64,000 nucleotides of DNA from Aristolochia californica (GCA_029961685.1 JARWKL010000009.1:30071208-30135207), one strand, 5' to 3'. Shown: positions 46,841-58,353, counted from the first letter of the stretch. Notes: a model not told the origin generated them from the sequence alone. Numbers and translations: made by a program.

Positions 46841-48085
46841 GATTGAGGAGGAATACAATTACCAAAGTTGCTAGAAATGGAGGATGGAACATTCACCCTC
46901 GCTGGAGTCTATCGAAACTTGAAGCTTTGGAAGCCAGTCGCCTTTTTGGAAGCCTTACAGCCGACCAGAATTCAGGCTAGCAGACCTGATAAATTAATTT
47001 GGTGGCCTGATAAGAGTGACTCTTTCTCAGTCTCCTCCGCCTATCTTGTTATCCGAGGTTGGCTCACTCACAGGCTCCAAACATGCAGTGGAGTTCACCT
47101 GGCGTCTCAACGCCCCCCCACCCCCTAAAGTAAAATTCTTCATATAGAGTGCTAATCTCAACAAAATTCTTTCTGCTGACAATCTCAGAATACGTGACCG
47201 GCTAGGGGTGGATCCCATTTGCACTTTCTGCCATGTCGTTGAAGAAACGGTTAGCCACTTGCTCCTCTGCCCTTTCTCATGGGAGAGTTGGACGTCGATT
47301 CTCAATCGAATTGGATTCCAATTCTCTTTCCCTGTAGATCTCCTCGCAGCCTATCGGATGCTTGTAGGGACTACCGTCCCTGGTCTTGGAAAAATGATGA
47401 TCTCAGCTTGTTTGGTTTTTATTCCTTGGGGTCTCTGGTTAAAGCGCAATCAAAGGAGATTCGGTGCCAAGTTCAATTATCAAGAAAGAGTCGTTGAAAC
47501 TATCTTAGGAAATATTGCTATATAGCTCCACTCTCGAAAAACCTTCTCCCCTTTCTCTGGATCTTCCATCAGAGACAACTAGAGATTCTTGCCCAACTTT
47601 ACACATCTTTGAAGCCCCCAATTATTTCTGAGTGGACCCCGCTACCTGCCGATATCCTTAAATTAAACTTTGAAATATCCTCTTTCGGCAACCCTGACTT
47701 AGCTGGTTTTGGTGGAGTGATTCGTGACTCTCTTGGGAACCAGATCATCTCCTTTTTTGGCCCTCTTGGTATTGCAGATTCCACCACGGACTGCTTAATG
47801 GGCCCTGCATTTTCTGCGATCACTACTCCAGACCCATTCTCATCGAGGGAGATTCTAAGGTGGTGATCAGCTGGTGTGAACATTCCTCAGCGCCTCTGTG
47901 GCGCCATTGGGACATTTTTTTTAAAATTATGGAAATTGTCAGCTTGTTTGAATGTTTTTGGTCTCGCATCTTGAAATCAGCAAATTATGTGGCTGATGTT
48001 TTAGCCAAGCAAGGAGCTTCCTTGAAATCTCTTGTTGTTAGGGGATAACTCCTTCTTTTTTGGTTCTCTTAATAAAATCACCTTT

Positions 48086-48125
<40 letters not shown>
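46840..48125 (+). mobile_element. 5'-truncated LINE: RT C-terminal, zf-RVT and RNase H part
   Basis: The 3' part of a plant L1-type LINE on the plus strand. Order: post-RT region (RPDKLIWWPDKSDSFSVSSA, about 46985-47045); zinc-binding region (CTFCHVVEETVSHLLLCPF, about 47220-47278); an RNase H domain (LKLNFEISSFG, GFGGVIRDSLGNQI, then SANYVADVLAKQGASLKSLV, ending about 48046); a short 3' UTR; and a 37-A tail (48089-48125). Frameshifts separate the segments, so it is dead. I could not identify a target duplication, and the 5' boundary is approximate. It shares its C-terminus with the two fragments in the HAC intron. Confidence 0.88.
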
Positions 48126-48129
<4 letters not shown>

Positions 48130-48640
48130 CATAGCAACTTTTCGAGGGATTGACGGTAATTAACTCATTATCCTAACAATGCATAACAACCACAATCATT
48201 CCCATGAAAGCTTTAGGTTTTGTCATACTCAAAGACTCTGCAGTCAGTCTTGGTAATTCAGGTCACCAAAGAAAGGATATACTTGTCCTATGCCATTGGC
48301 CTAAACAGCAAAACAGGCTACAGAATGCCCACAAGCAGCAAGGGCAACGACCCCAACATGAAAGTTAGGGATAAGATTTATAACTTCATTAAGATCTTAC
48401 CTCTCCTCGTTTCCATTCTGCCTTCAACCAAATGATTGTCTTTTCCATACTCATTATCGTCCCTCCTTGTAGAGAAAAAAAAAACCACAAATTATAAAAA
48501 AAAAGAATCCAGCTATGATGCATTTTGTTGAAAATATGAGGTTCACAAAAAGAAACAAGGGATATTCTATCACTATTCATCCATGCATATTTGTTGACAG
48601 GAGCTTTATAAATAAACTTACAATGACTGAGCAGTTAGAG
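48126..48640. other. Short spacer, nothing recognised
   Basis: Sequence between the LINE tail and the CCCH-type pseudogene. No gene or element was recognised on either strand. Confidence 0.4.
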
Positions 48641-50832
48641 ATGCTTGACCAACTACATTAGTATCAGATACTTTGAAGACACCTTGCCAACTGATTATTT
48701 GTTGATGAGGGAAAGCCCGACGTTGCAATTGGAGATGTGGAAAAAGGGCTGCTTCCAGCATTCGAGGGTGTCATGCTGAGATTCTCAACATTTGATGTCG
48801 GCCCACTTCCAAACGGTAGAATTGGTTGTTGGCTACCGAATGAACCTATATAGGCGAGAGCTTAATAACTAGTACCGTTAGTAAATAATGAGGTTATGTT
48901 TATGAAAAACCTGGAAACAAGGCTTTACATACTAGACAAAATTGTGTTTCAAAAGGTGATACTCTACCTGGAGATTTAAATGCTACCCCACTTCCCATCC
49001 CTGTAGCCACTGGTGGGTGCAGAGGGCAAGCATCTTCCCCTCCTACAGTCACTGCCATCAACCCATTGCTGAGGGGTGATGGCAGCAGCAGTAAGAGGTG
49101 GCAACAGTAATGGCAGTAGTAGAAAGAAGGGAGGATGAGAAAAGAAAAAAAAAGAAAGAAAAAAGAAAAAAATAGGTGGAGGTGGTGGCAGCAGAAGTGG
49201 CAAAAAAGATGGGCAAATAAAGGAGAGGGAGTTTCATTAGGATTTTCCTTGGCATTGTCCCTACATGGCATACTATTTAGATGACACCTCATCCCACACA
49301 TCAGGTGTGACATTTTTCAAACCTGCCATATGTGTGGAATCTCAAAGCTCATAATATTATTAGCAAACATCAAGCTTCATTATTTTTTATTCTCCTTTTA
49401 GAACTATAAAGAGACTGTAAACTTCACAAAAATGTTTGTGCAGACATACCTTGACTTGGTTCTGATATCTGGAACCAGATTCTAATCCACTTTTCAACTG
49501 TGAACTGTTATGTGAACCAAAACCGAAAGGGTTTGGCTTTTGTTGTTGTTGCTGATTTGCAGAGACTGACTAAGAGCCATTTTGGACGCCAAATGCAAAT
49601 GGATCGGGTTTTGACTGTTGTTGACTCACATGTAGAAATTTTCAGCGATCACCATATTGACAACTGGAAGGGGGAGAAAAAAACATATCATGAATGTTCT
49701 CCACTATAAAGTTAAGATGAATTGACTGATAAGATTTTTGAAAGATAATCAACCAATTATGAAGATACATCACACACCTTATGAGACCAAACCTCTCCCC
49801 CCCCCCCCCCCCCCCCCCAACCCCAAAGAAAAAAAAAAGGATGTCTAGTCCAGAGCATTGAATGGGCTTCTCTAACTGAAAAAAAGCATTTCACCCAGAA
49901 GTTCAAGCTTAGAGTGGAGAAGCCTAACCCAACTTCTTATAATAGATTGAAAATACTTCTACATACATATTGGGACCATTCTCAACACACTCTTCTCCCG
50001 TGCAAGCCATTCTTATTTGCTCTAAACACATGGATAACGTGGGTAGAGGGCCAGTTATGCATGGGAGCCCATTGGATTTGTTCTAATACCATGAGGAGGA
50101 ACACTCAATTCAAAGGCTCCAGTTTAGAGTGAAAAGGCCCGAGCTAAGTTGTTAAACTTAATGTGGATTGTTCTAAACCCAACAGGGAACTTTACTCGAT
50201 AGTAACATTCTCATACTAACCTTTAATATAGAAACTTACTGAACTTGGAATCTTGCTTTCTTAAGAACATTAACAGAACTAAAAGCAAATTTTTTGCTAA
50301 GACAGGAAAATCCTCATTATAGAAAGACAAGTGGGAAATCAAGAAAATAAAAAATAACCCATTCTGAAATAGAAACTACTAATAACAAAAAGCAATTTTT
50401 GCAAAGAAAGGAAACTTCCAGAAATAAGAAGAGCTACAGAAAACTCGTGCAGTACACTCCAAATCAGCTCCAGCATCTTGTAGATGCAGAGTGAGGAAAG
50501 TCCAAGGCAAGCGGCAATTACCCATAACAACAAATCACAATAAACAATTAATCCTGAAAGTGGGCAGAATTTTAAGGTGTTCTTTCTTTCCGAAGACATA
50601 AAATACAAGGTTGGTGAAAAAAAACCAACACAAGGCAAATTGAACCCTCCAAAAAGTGTGTTACTCCAGAAGCATCTTTGTGTTTTGAGTTTTGCGACGT
50701 GACATGGAGAAGGGCCGCAAAACAGACCAAAAAATTTATACAGATAAAGGATTAACGCATGATAACAGAAAGAATTGGCAAGCACAAACCTCCCGCGCTG
50801 AAAGTTTCTACACGGCACTTTTTCCGATTCAT
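48641..50832 (-). pseudogene. CCCH zinc-finger / FG-repeat (NUP42, C3H16-like) gene remnant
   Basis: Minus-strand fragments resemble the plant CCCH/nucleoporin-like family (NUP42/C3H16). The N-terminal VPCRNFQRGR (about 50810-50780) is followed by a GT donor. Further down is a zinc-finger-like piece with LHVTSQNSKHKDASG in another frame (about 50700-50660). Next come QQSKPDPFAFGVQNGS, a stop, then NQQQQQKPNPFGFGSHNSSQ (about 49625-49500), and finally PILPFGSGPTSNVENLSMTP and SPFSTSPIATSGFPSSTNNQ (about 48820-48690). The zinc finger lacks its intact C-x-C-x-C-x-H spacing, there is an in-frame stop, and the central region is missing. I treat it as a decayed copy; a rearranged partial gene is possible. 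Confidence 0.55.
49797..49818. repeat. 22-base poly-C run
   Basis: An uninterrupted run of 22 C, followed by A-rich sequence. Confidence 0.9.
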
Positions 50833-51505
50833 TTCTAATACCCAAAATTAGCTTACGACTCAAAGACTTGTAAGACCTAGTAGCGCTACAAGGGAACTGG
50901 AGAACTGGATTTGTACGATTTACTCTGTTGTCACCAAAGAGAGAGAGAAGACGAACTCTCAGAGGGACAATGACAACCCACATGGAGCAAAACTGACTGG
51001 CAAGTGGCAAGAGTGGCCACGGGTTGAGTTAACGGAGGAACCCGACCCATTCAAGGCGACATGACCCGATCCGGTTTAGAAGGAGATGGGACAACCCTTC
51101 AACATTGGCCGGAAATAGGCTAGGCCTGACTCTCAAGAGAACATAAAATTTATGGTTGCTTAGTTAGATCCCGATTGACCAAGCTAGTTGTTGGCTCAAC
51201 CAATGTACAGGTTGATCCAACTGAGTTAGGTGGGTCATTGTCCAATAGATCCCATACACAATACAAAAAGTGGGGTAGGGTTTCTCTCTTCTCTTTTGGG
51301 GCATTGATAGGGGAAGACCCCTTGTCCTCCCATTAACACTAAAAAAACAGAGTGAGGGGTAACCCTCCTATAAATATGAAAACATTTATAGAGAGAAATG
51401 GGCTTCCATTGTCCTTTCTATAGTCGAGGGAGAAGACTTTGTACATAGTCTGAACCACAACCCAAGTTTAAGCCTCTTCTTCTTGACTCAATTTAGTCCT
51501 TACAC

Positions 51506-51549
<44 letters not shown>

Positions 51550-52873
51550 TTTCCTCTTCTTTCTCTCCCTCTCTTGAGATCTCTTGTATTTGTGTTGACC
51601 CTAGAAATCAATAATTTTAAACCATTTCCAAATACATTATAAGCTAACTACCCTTTACAATATGATGTATATTCAAATGGTATTTTAGTGAAGTTACGAA
51701 AGAGTCGCTTAGTCTCACTTTGGAAACTTATCTTTTTACATTCCATAAGCTTGGATTTGAGCAATTTTACTCTTTTAAGCCGTTTTTTTCTCATATGAAG
51801 TATAAAAAGCCCCATATGTGTAGACTTGAAAATTTAAACATCAAAATTAGAAACCGATTGATGGTCCTGATTGTCAACATTGATCAACAACCAAGATTGA
51901 AGGAATCTGACCAAAAATTCACCAAAGGATGTCTTCTTCCAATAAGTTCTACCTTTAACCCTATGGAGGTTTCCTATTTATAGTGTGGTTGAAATAGTTC
52001 AATCACCCACCTTTTCTCTCGCTTATCTTCTCCCTATCTTTTTTACTAGGTGTACATAGAAGGGGAGAATAATGGCAAGATCTTATTTTCTTCTCATGTG
52101 AGTATGACACGTCATCATCATTCATTTGAAAAAGTGCCACATAAGTAGAGTTTTCCTACGATGCATGTATCACCCATATGTCACCTATGTGCTATTTCCT
52201 TTGCTTGTGTGGCCCCATTAGGATCGAATTCATCTTAATCATTGATTAAACTATGATCTTAGTAATCAGTCCAAATATTAACTTAAGCTCAAATTTTGAT
52301 AATTAGTTGATTTTTTACTAAACCTTCGTGTTTTAACCATCGAGAGTTTTGACTTTTATCATTAATCAATTACTGATTAGATTCTTTTATTCTTAGTCGG
52401 TGATCAAATTCTTAAATCTACACAGTATTTAAGGAATGAAAACTCTACTTGATTATTTATTTTAATATTACTCTTATTGTATTATAAAAATGCGTTTACT
52501 TGTAAACTTTAATAATAATTTTTTTTAAATATATATATTCGTTTAATTGTTCTTCTTCATATAAATTTTCATATTTCTTATTTTTTTCTTTAATTTTGCG
52601 ACAATAATCGATTTATTATTGCAGTGTTGTAGCAAAATGCCATTTTAATCGATTTCAGTTCCATGCGTGCACGAGTGAAGATTCTTGGAGTAAAATCTGA
52701 AGTTTTGTTTGATTTGTTGGGGTGGCCATGACGCTTACGTGGTTGCATGCGCCTGTTAAGGACCACAGAAATCTTGTGGGTCTGAAAACACGAGAAAAAC
52801 ACAATTTTTAATAATTAAAAGAAGGATAATCGAAAGAAATAATACGGGAAAAGGGACGAGGACAAGCGTCTCG
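50833..52873. other. Intergenic region with CT microsatellite
   Basis: A (CT)n/TTTC-interrupted microsatellite lies at 51508-51552. The rest is AT-rich. The plus frame 51720-51983 is unrecognised. No gene is supported until 52874. Confidence 0.45.
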
Positions 52874-53721
52874 ATGGTGGTTCCCGGCATAATTTCCGGC
52901 TGCAATACTGCCGTGGGCGTACTTGCAGCTGCAGTGATACTCTCTTCTGCAGCCCAAGCGCCGCCGGAGCCTGAAACTCTCTCCAACATCCCTCAGACGC
53001 TCTCAGGTAAAAGGGCAAGCTTTCCGCGATCACCTCTCACTTCCATCAACCTAAGCACTTGTCTCTTTTCCGATTCAATCTGCAGGAGATGATGGCAAAC
53101 CCGCAAGGATCCAAAAGCCAAAATCGCGTAAAGCAGAGTCCTGTACTAGCAAATGTGTCAGCACATGCATACTCGGCGGTGCAGGGTCTCCCGGAGAAAG
53201 CCCTCTTAATGCCATAAGGTACGGTGATTTGGTCTTATTTCGCCTGCAGCTCCTTTTTGGAAAATTCTGATCGATTTACCAGAAATGCAGCTGATTTTGG
53301 CGATCACTCTTTCCTGAAATTACATAAATATAAAGAAACAAACTATACGTCTCATATTTAACTGTCTCCTGGTGAGAATTTGATATTCACGGAGACTTAA
53401 TCAATTTGCATATTTGATTCCCAATGGGCAGGCCACTCGTGGTTTTCAAGGAAGGTTTTAGGAGTCGTCATTACTGGTAAGTATTCTAGCAATTGGGGAT
53501 TTCTGTATGAATACTAAAACAGATTCTTTCCTCCTCAAAAGATCAAATGGTCCTGTTTATTCAATTCTATTCTCATTTCAAATTCTCAAACTCACAGGAT
53601 CAAGAAGTTATCCTGTTCTCAGTTTTTTTTTTTTGCTTTTTTTGTGCTGCTTTTGGGCTTCAGCCTGGTTGAGTGCTCAGATATCTGCAACCTGATCAAA
53701 GACGGCGAGGACGCCCCCTGA
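52874..53721 (+). CDS. Conserved plant cysteine-rich small protein, function unknown
   Basis: Four exons: 52874-53006, 53086-53218, 53432-53476, 53664-53721; total 369 nt, 122 aa, in frame with GT-AG borders. The N-terminus has a hydrophobic stretch at about residues 11-28 (TAVGVLAAAVILSSAA), which could be a signal, thylakoid-type or membrane segment. The mature part is basic, then carries two cysteine groups: SCTSKCVSTCILGG and HYCLVECSDICNLI, with RPLVVFKEGFRSRHY between. I recall this C-terminal pattern from uncharacterised plant proteins, but I cannot name a function. The paired CxxxCxxxC pattern suggests disulfides or metal binding, an inference only. Confidence 0.85.
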
Positions 53722-54035
53722 AATTCTTTCATCACCAAATACCATTATAAGTCAGGGTTACGATGCTTCTGTTTGAAGGGTTGTGTTTTAACAGAATTAT
53801 AAATTCAATTGCTCGGACGGAAACAGTTATGACAAAGAGAAGAAGCTCGTTCAGCTGGTTATTCTACTGCCTTCTCTTCTACTTTGTTGCGCTGAGGTTG
53901 TGCCAAGAAGGATAAAGCGAATTTGTAAAGGGAGTTTGAAACTTGACGAATGACATGAATTACAATTCAATAATATAAGAGTTCAAAGAGGATTTTGAGA
54001 ACTTCAAGCATTGTTTTCAAACGCACAAAATGATA
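53722..54035. other. 3' flank of the cysteine-rich gene
   Basis: Presumed 3' UTR and spacer up to the Mutator-like element; nothing else seen. Confidence 0.4.
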
Positions 54036-54364
54036 TAACTTGAAGGGAATTTCCCTTAAATATCCATTTAAAATAAAATATTTTCAAAAATACCAACGTC
54101 ATCAAAATATTTCTAAAATTACCCAACTTTGACCGGTCACATGCCTATATGTGCAGTCAAAAGTGACACTTAAGCTTTGACGGTTTAAGTGTCGCCACAT
54201 CATCAATACAGTAAACATAAATCGACACGTCGTCTGCCATGTCATTATTTTACCACGTTATCTGTCACGTAAGCTGACACGTCATTAAATAAAAAATTAA
54301 ATAATTCTCACCATATTCCACCGCATTGTTTTTCAAAATAAGTTATTTTAAATGCCTAATGTGT

Positions 54365-54758
54365 CCCCTCTCATCTTTCTCTTCTCCTCTCGCCCTCTCG
54401 CCGCCATCGCTCGGCCTCCTCTCGCCCTCTCGCCACCGTTTGGCCTCGGCCTCCTCTCCTCTCCTCTCCTCTCCTCTCGCCCTCTCGCCACCGCTCGGCC
54501 TCGGCCTCCTCTCCTCTCCTCTCGCCCTCTCGCCACCGTTTGGCCTCAGCCTCCTCTCCTCTCCTCTCCTCTCACCCTCTCGCCGCCGCTCGGCCTCGGC
54601 CTCCTCTCCTCTCCTCTTGCCCCCTCTTCTCTCACTCTCTCGCCGCCGCTTGGCCTCGACCTCCTCTCCTCTCACCCTCTCACCGCCGCTCAGCCTCGGC
54701 CTCCTCTGGCCTTGCCCTCTCTCCTCTTGCTGCAGTCACTCAGCCTTGACCTCCTCTT
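54365..54758. repeat. GC-rich tandem repeats inside the Mutator-like element
   Basis: Irregular units built from CTCGCCCTCTCGCCACCG, TTGGCCTCGGCCTC and CTCCTCTCCTCTC recur about eight times. The plus and minus frames through it are Pro/Ser/Leu- or Arg/Glu/Gly-rich, low-complexity and not credible genes. Its composition contrasts sharply with the AT-rich rest of the element. Confidence 0.85.
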
Positions 54759-54782
54759 CCCCCCCCCCCCCCCCCCCCCCCC
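54759..54782. repeat. 24-base poly-C run
   Basis: An uninterrupted run of 24 C at the end of the GC-rich block. Confidence 0.9.
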
Positions 54783-55642
54783 TCGCAGTGCCTGCTCAGA
54801 TCTCGCCCTCGACGCCCCCCTCTCAATTAAAAAATTAAAAAATATTTTAAATCGATAATAAAATATATTAAATTAGTAAGAGTAAGTTTTTTTAATTAAT
54901 TATATATTTATTATATTTTTAATTATTTTAAATACAAGGTAATAATAAAATTGAAAAAAACGTATTGATAAATTTGATTTTTAAACTCAAAACTAAAAAA
55001 TTCAAATTTTTTTTATTAAAATAATTTTTAAATTGATAATAAAAAAGTGTTAAAATGGTAAGAGTAAGATTTTTATAACTTATTATTTTAAATATAAGGT
55101 AATAAAAAGTGCACCGGTACATTTATTTTTTAAACTCAAGTAAAATTTTCATATTTTTTCAGTTAATAAATATTTTTAATTGATAATAAAAGGTGTAGTA
55201 AGATTTTTAATTAACTAATATATATTTTTAATAATTTCTTATTTTGTAAATAATGTGATAAAAATTATACAAATAAATTATATTTTTAAACTCTAAAATA
55301 ATTTTTTGGCTTCGAGACATAAAATTTATTACTTTTCCCAAAGATAAATATTTAATATTGTAGATATTAGATAATAAAAAATATATCTGATTTTTTTATG
55401 TCAGCTTACGTGGCAGATGACGTAGTAAAATAATAACGTGGCAGACAACGTGTCGATCTATGTTTACTGAACTGATGACGTGGCGACACATAAACAGTCA
55501 AAGCTTACATGTCGCTTTTGACTACACACATAAGTATTTGACCGGTCAAAGTTGGATCATTTTAGAAATATTTTGATGACGTTGGTATTTTTGAAAATAT
55601 TTTATTTTAAATGGTTATTTAAGGGAAATTCCCTAACTGGAA

Positions 55643-56363
55643 TCAGTACTTTTAAACTTGTTTGTAGATACAGATAAAACACAAATGATTTTTTTCGCAG
55701 AGATAAAGCATTGTAGTAAAGGTTTTTACAACCTGGAGCGGACTGGCTGGTTGAACCAGCACTGGTTCCTCTCTCGGGTGTCTGTTATTTAAGACCCGGA
55801 TATGGGTCTAGCCTGAATACTTCTCCTATGACAACACAGACATAGGGTCAGAGAAAACAGGGAGGAGAGGGGTGCGGCGGCGACAAGTGCTCGACGAACA
55901 ACTCCCTTCATCTCTGCGGAGAATTGGCTCTGTGGAAAATATTAAATGATGTGGTATAACAGAAATAACATGTGACATTTATCTGATGAGAAAATCTTAA
56001 ACTTCAGGAATTTAATCGTGTATGTTAAAAATTTATGGTTACAAATCATCTATATCCTCTCCCTCAAATTTGATCGGGGCCATGACTATGGATGCGCTCC
56101 CCGTTCCGGCGTCAACTAAGATTATTACAGACCACACATTCGCCTCCAAATTACAGAGATAGATACCCACATCTTATGGCCATCCTTCATCACAATTTCG
56201 ACCGTGGGCTCCGCTGGTTACTACCGGAAACATCGTCTTCTTCACCCTTACTTGCACCCATCGCCTCCTCCTCCGCATCCTCCATCATCTGCGACACTAA
56301 CAGAAATAGTTGTAATACATATATTTACTTCAGTTATTGAATAAACTACCACCTAGATCATCC
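55643..56363. other. Spacer with start of a duplicated segment
   Basis: No gene is recognised. The stretch near 56185-56215 (TTTCGACCGTGGGCTCCGCT) is repeated at about 57470, marking one edge of the local duplication. Confidence 0.4.
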
Positions 56364-56786
56364 CTATAATACATATTCACTAATTAGAACCTTTGCAGTT
56401 TGCTGCGGGGAAAGGGAAGGCAGGATCTCTGTCAGATGGTTTTTGATACGCTGCAAGGCATCCTTGGTCAATCCCTGCGCGGCATTCGCCACGTCCCTGA
56501 TCACGGACTCGACGAAGTGCCGGACGTTTTCTAGAGCTTCAGCCGGGACCGGAGCCGCCGACAGCTTACCCATGAGTTTGTCTTTTATGAGCGTCAGGTT
56601 CCTCTTTATGTCCGCCGCTACCACCCTTGAAGCTTCCAGCACCGGCTTCAGCCCCTTGTTGCCACCGTTGTTCTCGTCGTTGCGCTGCAGAGACGGCTGG
56701 GTGTTGAGTCGCTCCCCCTGACCCACATCGTTGGGTATCTTTTCGATCGAATCCGAAGTTGCGACAGTGCTCGTCTCCCTTCTCAT
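56364..56786 (-). CDS. Unidentified 140-aa protein, possibly a longer C-terminal part
   Basis: A minus-strand open frame from ATG 56786 to 56364, with no family I recognise. It is charged and helix-prone: VVAADIKRNLTLIKDKLMGK, PAEALENVRHFVESVIRDVA and ALQRIKNHLTEILPSLSPQQ. The same frame stays open upstream to about 56910 with a Cys-rich, basic run (LTPLCNCNCCYRS, then YKSEFKTGIGSM), so the true start may be earlier or in an upstream exon. A related, damaged copy lies at 57475-57990 and preserves the reading frame over the N-terminal part. That gives some support for past coding function. Expression is unknown. Confidence 0.5.
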   Translation of the reverse strand: MRRETSTVATSDSIEKIPNDVGQGERLNTQPSLQRNDENNGGNKGLKPVLEASRVVAADIKRNLTLIKDKLMGKLSAAPVPAEALENVRHFVESVIRDVANAAQGLTKDALQRIKNHLTEILPSLSPQQTAKVLISEYVL

Positions 56787-57474
56787 AGAGCCGATTCCGG
56801 TTTTGAATTCTGATTTGTAAGCGGCGTTCAGAAGGACCGATCGATAGCAGCAATTGCAGTTGCAGAGCGGCGTCAGGCGGTTTCTGGATGATTTTTTAAG
56901 TCGAAGCAGGCTAGAGTAGACGTTTGTCGAGACAAAGCTTTTCTATCTAAATGAAACGTGGCAATGAGACCCATCCAGGTGTCTATCGAGCTTGGCTTGT
57001 TTTAATGAACCTTATTTATCGAGCTCTAAGAAAAAATGTGCAATCAACAATGGACACTTCCTCAAATTATTTGAAATAGAGTTTTTTTTTTTATAATTTT
57101 CTTTATTTATTATTTAAATGGAATTATGAATGTTTGCCTTATTTAAATAGACTAGTTGCATTCGTTCTAGTCTCATTTTATAAGCTGTTTCACATCAAAA
57201 TTGTTTCTTGTCGGTCATTTCCCTCGGTGGGACCCACCAGAAGGTTCATTGAACGTCTTCCTGATGTTCGTGGTGCTGTTACCGACACACGGACGAGACC
57301 GGGCGACGGGAGGAGCAGTCATAATGTGTGGACAATCTCTTGTTAAGCTCGACTGCCAGCGTCCCATCCGACTCGCTCCCGCGTCGGGTCAGCGACGAGG
57401 AGTCGCCCCCGCCTCTCCAACCAGTCGACTCCGCGACTACCCGCATCCCGTCCGCGTTGCCTCCGCCTCACAGT

Positions 57475-57990
57475 TTCGACCGCGGGCTCCGCTGGTACCA
57501 CGTCCCTGATCACGGACGCTACGAAGTGCCGGACGTTTTCTAGAGCTTCAGCAGGGACGGGAGCCGCCAACAGCTTATCCATGAGTTTGTCTTTGACGAG
57601 CGTCAGGTTCCTCTTCATGTCGGCCGCCACCAACGGGAAGCTTCCAGCACTGGCTTCAGAGACGGCTGGATGTTGAGTCGGACGGCGTGTTTCGGAGCGT
57701 ACAGCACCCCTGACCCGCATAGTTGGGTATCTTTTCGATCGAATCCGAAGTTGCGGCAGTGCTCGTGTCCCTTCTCATAGAGCCGATTCCGGTTTTGAAT
57801 TCTGATTTGAATGTAGCGTTCGGAAGGACCGATCGATACCAGCACTTGCAGTTGCAGAGCGGCGTCAAGCAGTTTCTGGGTGCTTTTTTAAGTCGACGCA
57901 GGATAGAGTAGAGGAGGAATTTATTACCCTCTGAATGTTCGACGGAAACAACCAGTGTGATCACACACAGCCTTCCACAATGATAGATGG
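57475..57990 (-). pseudogene. Truncated duplicate of the 56.4-56.9 kb gene
   Basis: The minus strand repeats SEFKTGIGSMRR, TSDSIEKIPN, LVKDKLMDKLLAAPVPAEAL and ENVRHFVASVIRDV from the neighbour. The two halves are now in different frames (stop after SSRL at about 57668, then resumption). The C-terminus is replaced where the sequence jumps at 57500 from CACGTCCCTGATCACGG to the GGGCTCCGCTGGT flank. The copy has lost roughly 230 bp relative to its neighbour at that junction, and also lacks the Asn/Gly-rich linker. Confidence 0.75.
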
Positions 57991-58183
57991 GATTTACTTG
58001 GTAGAGCATAATTCGATTTAAAAGTAATTAAATTACACAATCATATGAACCAATATGTACCTCTTTTCGGCTATATGCCCAGGTGATTAACTGATTTCAT
58101 TAACGTCCAGCCATCCTGACCGGAGTGGAGAAAGGAATTACAGAAGCAGGCAGTCTCACAAATCTCTGAAGCCGGTCCAATCC
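57991..58183. other. Short spacer before the copia element
   Basis: Nothing recognised. It ends in the AATCC target duplication (58179-58183). Confidence 0.4.
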
Positions 58184-58341
58184 TGTTGAAGATCCTAACT
58201 TAACAGGTCTTACGATCCGAAATTAACCGGTCATGATCCGACAATAACGGATCTGTAATTTTAATTTCAAACGGGATTCGTTCTCTTGTATGTAAACATA
58301 TTCTGAATGTATTTTCAATATCGGAAATAAAGAATTTTACA
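58184..58341 (+). repeat. Copia 5' LTR
   Basis: 158 bp, TG..CA ends, no insertions relative to the 3' LTR. Contains AATAAAG near its end, a possible polyadenylation signal. Confidence 0.95.
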
Positions 58342-58353
58342 TGGTATCAGAGC
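58342..58353 (+). other. Copia primer binding site
   Basis: TGGTATCAGAGC directly follows the 5' LTR and is complementary to the 3' end of initiator tRNA-Met. Confidence 0.9.

Larger units (their letters stand above)
54045..55633. mobile_element. Non-autonomous Mutator-like element (long TIRs, 9-bp TSD)
   Basis: A 1589-bp element with terminal inverted repeats of about 235 bp (54045-54283 and 55402-55633) starting GGGAATTTCCCTTAAATA. Nine bases flank it: TAACTTGAA (54036-54044) and TAACTGGAA (55634-55642), one mismatch. Long TIRs plus a 9-bp duplication are the Mutator superfamily signature. No transposase is encoded. The interior has a GC-rich pyrimidine tandem-repeat block (about 54365-54758), a 24-C run (54759-54782), then AT-rich repeated units around AATTGATAATAAAAAAGTG. 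TIRs carry several CACGTCATC/GACGTGGC-type phrases. Confidence 0.85.

Noticed and set aside
50339..51010. 223-codon minus-strand frame
   Set aside because: Mostly intron-like sequence read through; only a short internal piece (VPCRNFQRGR) resembles a protein, and it is part of the CCCH-type remnant.
54326..54858. 170-codon Pro/Ser/Leu frames in the Mutator-like element
   Set aside because: Tandem pyrimidine repeats open in several frames; no sign of a real protein.
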